Positions 59,041 through 64,000 of a stretch of 64,000 bases of DNA are shown piece by piece. The translations under genes were made by a program, and so were the position numbers. A model generated the notes under the pieces. That model had not been told where the DNA came from. It saw only the letters and a program-made list of their open reading frames with translations, and did no database searches. The stretch is from the NCBI GenBank assembly GCA_035308965.1, contig DATGFN010000023.1, positions 186,001 to 250,000 on the forward strand, in the 5' to 3' direction. Each line of letters begins with the position of its first letter. Within the stretch, counting starts at the first letter, position 1. Source of the stretch: DASYXZ01 sp035308965. Its GTDB lineage: Bacteria > Acidobacteriota > Terriglobia > UBA7540.

Positions 59041-60978
59041 ATGTCAGTAATTCACATTTTGCCCGAAGCCGTCGCCAACAAGATTGCCGCGGGCGAAGTT
59101 GTGGAGCGGCCGGCGTCGGTCGTTAAGGAACTCCTGGAGAATTCAATTGACGCCGGTGCGCAGCGGGTTGAAATAAATCTCGAGTCGGGCGGCAAGCGGC
59201 TGGTCCGCGTGGTGGATGATGGCTGCGGAATGAGCAAGGACGACTCGCTCCTCGCCTTTGAGCGCCACGCCACCAGCAAGATTCGCTCCGCTGACGATTT
59301 GTTTGAAGTTTCGACCCTGGGCTTTCGTGGCGAAGCATTGCCTTCCATTGCCGCGGTTTCGCGGCTCACGCTCGAAACCCGCCACGCCTCAGAGAGCGCG
59401 GGCACGCGTCTGGAAATTGCCGGCGGAAAACTGCGCGATGTGAAAGAGCAAGCCTGGGCGGGAGGGACGCGCATCGAAGTTCGCGATCTTTTCTTCAACA
59501 CCCCTGCGCGGCGCAAATTCCTGAAATCCGAGTCCACCGAACTGGGCCACATTGCCACGCTGGTGACGCATTACGCGCTTGCCCATCCCGAAAAAAGTTT
59601 TCGGCTCACCTCGCTGGCCAGCGAAATCCTGAATGTATCACCCGTCTCCACCAGCCGGGAGAGGGTTTATCAGGTGATGGGCGGCCAGCTTCTGGAACAA
59701 TTGGTGGACATCGCGCCGCTCGAGCGGCGAGTCCCCCCGGTCGCACCCACTGGCGCGCCCGACGAGCCGGAGGATGAACCGGCGGTGGTGCGCGCCTCGG
59801 GTTTCGTGTCGCGCCCCGAAGTGCAGAAACTCAACCGCAACAACATTTATTTCTTTGTGAATCGAAGACTGGTGCGGGACCGCTTGATCCTGCATGCGAT
59901 CACCCAGGCCTACCGGAACATTCTTCCCGCCAACGTCTTCCCCGTGGCGCTGATTTTTCTCGACATCCCCGCCTCGCAGGTGGACGTGAACGTCCATCCC
60001 TCGAAAACCGAAGTGCGTTTTCGCAACTCGAGTTTTATCCACGACTTTGTGCGCGATTCCATCCGGCAGGGATTGATCGCGGCGCAGCCCGTGGCCGCGT
60101 TTCCACAGCCCAAGGGAGCTTCCGGCTCCAAGCGCGATGGCGACGAGGCCGAGATCAAGGAGAAATTGGGGGATGATCCGCTCGTGATGCCGGGGCCGCA
60201 GACTGCCGATCCTCTGAGCTTCGAAGGCGCACAATCTGCCGGCGCGGATTTTCACTTGTCCGCGCCCCGCCCGCAGCCGACTACAGGAAGTTTGCCTCTC
60301 TCAGATGCCGGTATGGACCTTGATGCCCCGCCCGAATTCGGAGCGGGGCTTTCGGGCCTGCCGGAAACGCCCATGGCGGCAACAAGCCAATCCGAATTTC
60401 CCGCCGACCTCACCCCTCTGGGCCAGGTGCAGGAGAGTTTCATCGTGGCCACCAACGCTTCCGGGCTCTGGATCATTGACCAGCACGTGGCCCATGAGCG
60501 CGTTCTTTTTGAACATCACATGCGCATGCGGCGCGAAAAAAGGGTGGAAGGGCAGCGGCTTCTGATGCCGATCGTAGTGGAGCTGAAACCGGAACAACAG
60601 GCCACCTTCCAGGACATAGCCTCGGAACTCAACGCCAATGGATTTGAAGTGGAGCCGTTCGGGCAGCGCACGGTGGCCATCAAGACCGCGCCCGCCGATA
60701 TTCGCGCGGACGACGTCGACCGCTTGCTCCTTGAAATTCTGGACGGCGTGGGCAGGGAGGCGAGGGAGATTTCGCTGGAAGGCCTGCGATTGAAAATCGC
60801 CGCCTCCGTCTCCTGTCACGCGGCGGTGAAGATCAATATGGGTCTAGAAAGAAATAAAATGCAATGGCTCCTGCGCGAGCTGGCCAAAACAGACTGCCCC
60901 ATGACCTGCCCGCACGGCAGGCCCATTGTCCTTCGCTACGGATTGAAGGAAATTCAAAAGGCTTTCAAACGAATTTAG
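59041..60978 (+). CDS. mutL: DNA mismatch repair protein MutL
   Basis: N-terminal GHKL ATPase: KIAAGEVVERPASVVKELLENSIDAG, VVDDGCGM, TSKI, GFRGEALPSIA. The C-terminal domain carries the nicking-endonuclease motif in the form DQHVAHERVLFE (usual DQHAAxERxxYE), plus SCHAAVK and CPHGRP, so it is probably an endonuclease-type MutL. An acidic/Pro linker spans about 350-480. ATG 59041 is preferred because the family starts with xxIHILPEAVANKIAAGEVVERP; a TTG upstream is less likely. Confidence 0.94.
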   Translation: MSVIHILPEAVANKIAAGEVVERPASVVKELLENSIDAGAQRVEINLESGGKRLVRVVDDGCGMSKDDSLLAFERHATSKIRSADDLFEVSTLGFRGEALPSIAAVSRLTLETRHASESAGTRLEIAGGKLRDVKEQAWAGGTRIEVRDLFFNTPARRKFLKSESTELGHIATLVTHYALAHPEKSFRLTSLASEILNVSPVSTSRERVYQVMGGQLLEQLVDIAPLERRVPPVAPTGAPDEPEDEPAVVRASGFVSRPEVQKLNRNNIYFFVNRRLVRDRLILHAITQAYRNILPANVFPVALIFLDIPASQVDVNVHPSKTEVRFRNSSFIHDFVRDSIRQGLIAAQPVAAFPQPKGASGSKRDGDEAEIKEKLGDDPLVMPGPQTADPLSFEGAQSAGADFHLSAPRPQPTTGSLPLSDAGMDLDAPPEFGAGLSGLPETPMAATSQSEFPADLTPLGQVQESFIVATNASGLWIIDQHVAHERVLFEHHMRMRREKRVEGQRLLMPIVVELKPEQQATFQDIASELNANGFEVEPFGQRTVAIKTAPADIRADDVDRLLLEILDGVGREAREISLEGLRLKIAASVSCHAAVKINMGLERNKMQWLLRELAKTDCPMTCPHGRPIVLRYGLKEIQKAFKRI

Positions 60979-61015
60979 CCCGGGTTGCGAAAATAAAGGG
61001 TGCCTAACGAGAGCA

Positions 61016-61145
61016 CCCCCTCACCCGTGTCGCCAAGGCGACCCACCCTCTATCGCCGCGGCGATCGAGGGTAAGAAATATCCTACAAAATCAAAAATTA
61101 ATGCCTCCCCTCGCACCGTTGGGGGAGAGGCGGCAGGGGTGAGGG
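61016..61145. repeat. REP-like palindromic intergenic element
   Basis: CCCTCACCC (61018-61026) and GGGTGAGGG (61137-61145) frame inner hairpins ACCCTCTATCGCC/GGCGATCGAGGGT and CCTCCCC/GGGGGAGAGG. Same outer arms as the element at 20441-20560. Confidence 0.75.
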
Positions 61146-61241
61146 AGTATCACGATTCCACACGCATTGAGCTCTGCAATCATTAAAGTGTCTACAGACT
61201 TCCTCTTCCCAAATTCCACGAAGCCCATATAATACTCAACC

Positions 61242-61928
61242 ATGTCAGAACCCCTGGTAATCGCCATTGATGGCCCGGCCGGGGCCGGCAAGAGCACGGT
61301 GGCCCGCAAGCTGGCGGAGCGCCTGGGTCTGGAATACGTGGACAGCGGGGCCACCTACCGGGCGGCTGCCCTGCACGTGCTTGAATCCAAGGTTTCGACC
61401 GAAGACACGAGTGCGGTGATTGACTTGATTGGCCGCGCCGCGATCGCCTTCAAGACCAATGGAACCCGGAGCCAGGTCCTGCTGGATGAGAAAGACGTGA
61501 CAGAAAAGATTCGCACGCCGGAAGTAACATCGGCCGCCGCCCAAGTCTCGCGCCTGCCCGAAGTCCGGCAAAAACTTATTATGTTGCAGAGAAGCCTGGC
61601 GCGGGGCCGGGGCGTGGTGATGGAAGGGCGCGACATCGGCACCGTGGTATTTCCCCACGCGCCCCTGAAAATATTTCTGAAGGCCGATCCGGCAGAGCGC
61701 GCTCGACGAAGATTGCGGGACGAAGAAAAAAGGGGAAGGGAAGCGACTCTGGAACAAACGGCTTACGAGATCGGCCGCCGCGACCAGCTCGACGCCGAGA
61801 GAAAGATTTCACCGCTGGTTCCGGCCGCGGATTCCTTTCAGATTGACTCCACGGACCTCAACGCCGACGAGGTGGTGGAACGCATCGTAAAATTGGCATT
61901 AGAGAAAAAGCTGATCACAGGAATTTGA
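61242..61928 (+). CDS. cmk: Cytidylate kinase
   Basis: Phosphorylates CMP/dCMP. P-loop IAIDGPAGAGKSTVARKLAERL, YVDSGATYRAAAL, MEGRDIGTVVFPHAPLKIFL, and RDQLDAERKISPLVPA are the Cmk signatures. Convergent with rho; the two stops are about 30 bp apart. Confidence 0.95.
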   Translation: MSEPLVIAIDGPAGAGKSTVARKLAERLGLEYVDSGATYRAAALHVLESKVSTEDTSAVIDLIGRAAIAFKTNGTRSQVLLDEKDVTEKIRTPEVTSAAAQVSRLPEVRQKLIMLQRSLARGRGVVMEGRDIGTVVFPHAPLKIFLKADPAERARRRLRDEEKRGREATLEQTAYEIGRRDQLDAERKISPLVPAADSFQIDSTDLNADEVVERIVKLALEKKLITGI

Positions 61929-61959
61929 CTTGCCACATCGGGTCCCACCAATCATCGCC

Positions 61960-63285
61960 CTATTGCCGCCCACCATTGCTCATCGATGAAAGGAATTGGG
62001 AGTTGTTGGATGATTTTGAAAGCTTGTCGATGATGAGCTCCATGCTTTCGACCGGTGACAAAGGGTTCAGGATTTTGCGCAGCACCCAAATTCGGTTCAG
62101 TTCGTCTTTGGGAACGAGCAACTCCTCTTTTCGTGTCCCGGACTTGTTCAGGTCGATGGCGGGGAAGACGCGTTTGTCCACCAGCTTGCGGTCCAGGTGG
62201 ACTTCCATGTTGCCGGTGCCTTTGAATTCTTCGAAGATCACGTCATCCATGCGGCTGCCGGTATCGATGAGGGCGGTGGCGATAATCGTCAGGCTGCCCC
62301 CTTCCTCGATGTTGCGGGCGGCGCCAAAAAACCGCTTTGGGCGCTGGAGGGCGTTTGAATCCACGCCGCCGGACAGCACTTTGCCCGAGGGCGGCACGAC
62401 CGTGTTATAGGCGCGCGCCAGACGGGTGATCGAGTCGAGCAGGATCACCACATCGCGTTTGTGTTCCACCAGACGCTTGGCTTTTTCAATCACCATCTCC
62501 GCTACCTGGACGTGGCGGGCGGCGGGCTCGTCAAACGTCGAGCTGATGACCTCGCCCTTGACGGTGCGCTGCATATCTGTAACTTCTTCCGGCCGCTCGT
62601 CAATCAGCAGGACAATCAGCGTGATCTCCGGATGATTAGTGCTCACCGAATTGGCAATGGCCTGCAGCAGCATCGTCTTGCCGGTACGCGGTGGGGAGAC
62701 CACCAGGCCGCGTTGACCTTTGCCCACGGGCGTCAGCAGATCGAGCACGCGCGCGGAGATATTCTCCTTGCTGGTCTCGAGACGGATGCGCTCCAGCGGG
62801 TAAAGGGGCGTGAGATTGTCAAAAAAGATTTTGTTGCGGGACTCGTCGGGCGGCTCAAAATTAATGGCCTCCACTTTGATGAGGGCGAAGTAACGTTCCC
62901 CGTCTTTGGGCGGGCGGATTTGCCCGGAAATCGTGTCGCCCGTCCTCAGGTCAAACTTGCGGATTTGCGACGGCGAGACGTAGATATCGTCGGGCCCGGG
63001 AAGGTAGTTGTAATCGGGCGCGCGCAGGAAGCCAAAGCCGTCGGGCAGGCACTCCAGGACGCCCTCTGAAAAGATGAGGCCGCTTTTCTCCGTTTGCGCC
63101 TGGAGGATCTTGAAGATCAGTTCCTGCTTGCGCAAGCCGCTGGCGCCGACCACGGCGAGATCTTTCGCCACCTGAACGAGCGTGGCAATGTTCATCTCCT
63201 TGAGCTTGGCAATGTCGAGAACTTCACCTTCCTTGAGCTCCTGTATTTTTTCTTCCTGCATTTCGTCTTGTTTTTTTGCGGGCAT
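61960..63285 (-). CDS. rho: Transcription termination factor Rho
   Basis: A hexameric RNA helicase. RNA-binding N-terminal and cold-shock-like domain (GVLECLPDGFGFLRAPDYNYLPGPDDIYVSPSQIRKFDLRTGD, 75-117), Walker A VVSPPRTGKT near 195-204, DERPEEVTDM, SITRLARAYN, and GTGNMEVHLDRKL. AAGGA precedes the ATG. The first 40 residues are an acidic/charged extension. Confidence 0.96.
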   Translation of the reverse strand: MPAKKQDEMQEEKIQELKEGEVLDIAKLKEMNIATLVQVAKDLAVVGASGLRKQELIFKILQAQTEKSGLIFSEGVLECLPDGFGFLRAPDYNYLPGPDDIYVSPSQIRKFDLRTGDTISGQIRPPKDGERYFALIKVEAINFEPPDESRNKIFFDNLTPLYPLERIRLETSKENISARVLDLLTPVGKGQRGLVVSPPRTGKTMLLQAIANSVSTNHPEITLIVLLIDERPEEVTDMQRTVKGEVISSTFDEPAARHVQVAEMVIEKAKRLVEHKRDVVILLDSITRLARAYNTVVPPSGKVLSGGVDSNALQRPKRFFGAARNIEEGGSLTIIATALIDTGSRMDDVIFEEFKGTGNMEVHLDRKLVDKRVFPAIDLNKSGTRKEELLVPKDELNRIWVLRKILNPLSPVESMELIIDKLSKSSNNSQFLSSMSNGGRQ

Positions 63286-63610
63286 AATCCTTCTCTTTCA
63301 TCTGGTATAGGGTTTGAACCCGGTAGCGAGTTCATTGAAATAATTCTGAATCATGGGTGGCCCCGGTCGCTGCCCCTATTCGTTTAACCATTCGAGATAT
63401 GCGTTCGGTGGTTCACAACGACTAGGGAGCGGTGAAACTGGCGTCGAGGTCTTGGTTCGCGGCTATTAATCTCTCGATCCTGATATGGTCAGGGATAGTG
63501 AGTTACCAAACTTGCGAAGCAGGGAATTTTTGCTTCCCTGATACTCTGATGCACCTTCCCGCCAAAAAGTTACACCCCGCGGCGGTTTCTGAAATGGCGA
63601 TCATTCCCAT
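63286..63610. other. Intergenic region with one inverted repeat
   Basis: No convincing gene. CAGGGAA (63520-63526) and TTCCCTG (63534-63540) form a small hairpin of unknown role. The rest shows nothing I can assign. Confidence 0.5.
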
Positions 63611-64000
63611 CTAATGAGTCAAAGGTTCACGGTCGCCTTCGAGTGATGTTGGGGGTTCGAGAGCCGGAGTCGCCTCGGGCTCCGTCACTAGGGCGTCGAT
63701 GGTTTCGATTTTCCTTTCCAGCGCCAGGTCCAGAACGTCGTCCATGGTCTCTACGAATCGGATGGCCAATTCCTGCTGGATGCCTGCGGGGATTTCGGAC
63801 AAGTCTTTTTCATTGTCGCGGGGCAAGAGCACGGTCTGAACTCCGAATCGGTGCGCCGCCAGAATTTTTTCTTTGACGCCGCCGATGGGCAGGACTTTTC
63901 CGCGCAGAGTGATCTCCCCGGTCATGGCCAGGCTGCGCAGCACGGGAATACGGGTGAGCGCGCTGACCACAGCGGTGACCAGTGTAATTCCCGCCGAGGG
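63611..64000 (-). CDS. lon: ATP-dependent protease Lon, C-terminal end (partial)
   Basis: The frame continues off the window edge. It contains the end of the Lon protease domain: PSAGITLVTAVVSALTR, MTGEITLRGKVLPIGGVKEKILAAHR (catalytic Lys in GGVKEK), LPRDNEKDLSEIP. A Pro/Glu/Thr-rich tail ends the protein. The catalytic Ser lies outside the window. Confidence 0.93.
   Translation of the reverse strand, partial: PSAGITLVTAVVSALTRIPVLRSLAMTGEITLRGKVLPIGGVKEKILAAHRFGVQTVLLPRDNEKDLSEIPAGIQQELAIRFVETMDDVLDLALERKIETIDALVTEPEATPALEPPTSLEGDREPLTH

Noticed and set aside
63432..63614. 60-codon plus-strand frame between rho and lon
   Set aside because: No ribosome site and no recognisable protein features.

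Overview
This window looks like chromosome from a Gram-negative, menaquinone-using bacterium, most likely an Acidobacteriota member. This is inferred from a Ser/Thr kinase fused to a TolB-like domain and TPRs, a split cytochrome b (PetB/PetD-like) bc complex with a multiheme c subunit, a futalosine-pathway enzyme (MqnD), outer-membrane beta-barrel and lipoprotein genes, and many GC-rich intergenic palindromes. No rRNA is present, so the assignment is not proven.

Region 1 (1 to about 18.1 kb) is accessory DNA ending at a tRNA-Gly(CCC) gene. It opens with a permuted acyl-carrier-protein-like membrane protein and a protein built from fourteen 15-residue V-S/T-G-K repeats. Next comes a bacterial ubiquitin-like operon: a multiubiquitin-type modifier, an E2-like/E1 (ThiF) fusion and a DUF6527-type protein. 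A HigB-like toxin and an HTH/ImmA-peptidase antitoxin lie directly upstream on the same strand, behind a strong promoter with a palindrome over the start point. A TPR-like/DUF4238 pair and a 705-residue orphan methyltransferase follow. The last part resembles pieces of an integrative or conjugative element: DUF2958, a RecB/Cas4-like Fe-S nuclease, a SWIM zinc-finger protein, two VirD4/TraG-type ATPases (one ending in a nuclease-like domain and an excisionase-type HTH) and a membrane protein. No relaxase, integrase or mating channel is visible.

Region 2 (18.5-29.5 kb) is an electron-transfer cluster on the minus strand. In transcription order it holds an Rrf2 regulator, a monoheme cytochrome-porin with a Cyc2-like N-terminus, a cupredoxin, an NADPH/flavin/4Fe-4S oxidoreductase, a Rieske protein, cytochrome b6-like and subunit IV-like proteins, an octaheme cytochrome c, a monoheme lipoprotein and an exported protein. 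Two CRP/FNR-type palindromes 22 bp apart precede the Rrf2 gene.

Region 3 (30-64 kb) is mostly core genome. It covers signalling (FHA-GAF-PP2C phosphatase, Ser/Thr kinase, FecR-like protein), menaquinone synthesis (mqnD), sugar nucleotides (epimerase, glmS, nucleotide-sugar dehydrogenase, ROK kinase), sulfate activation (sat-cysC fusion, cysQ), an amidohydrolase, a MetF-like protein, ppa, priA, HU, dcd, an M48 protease, gamma-carbonic anhydrase, hisS, aspS, a DUF4160/DUF2442 pair, mutL, cmk, rho and the end of lon. Several palindromic REP-like elements and one 7-bp tandem repeat lie between these genes.
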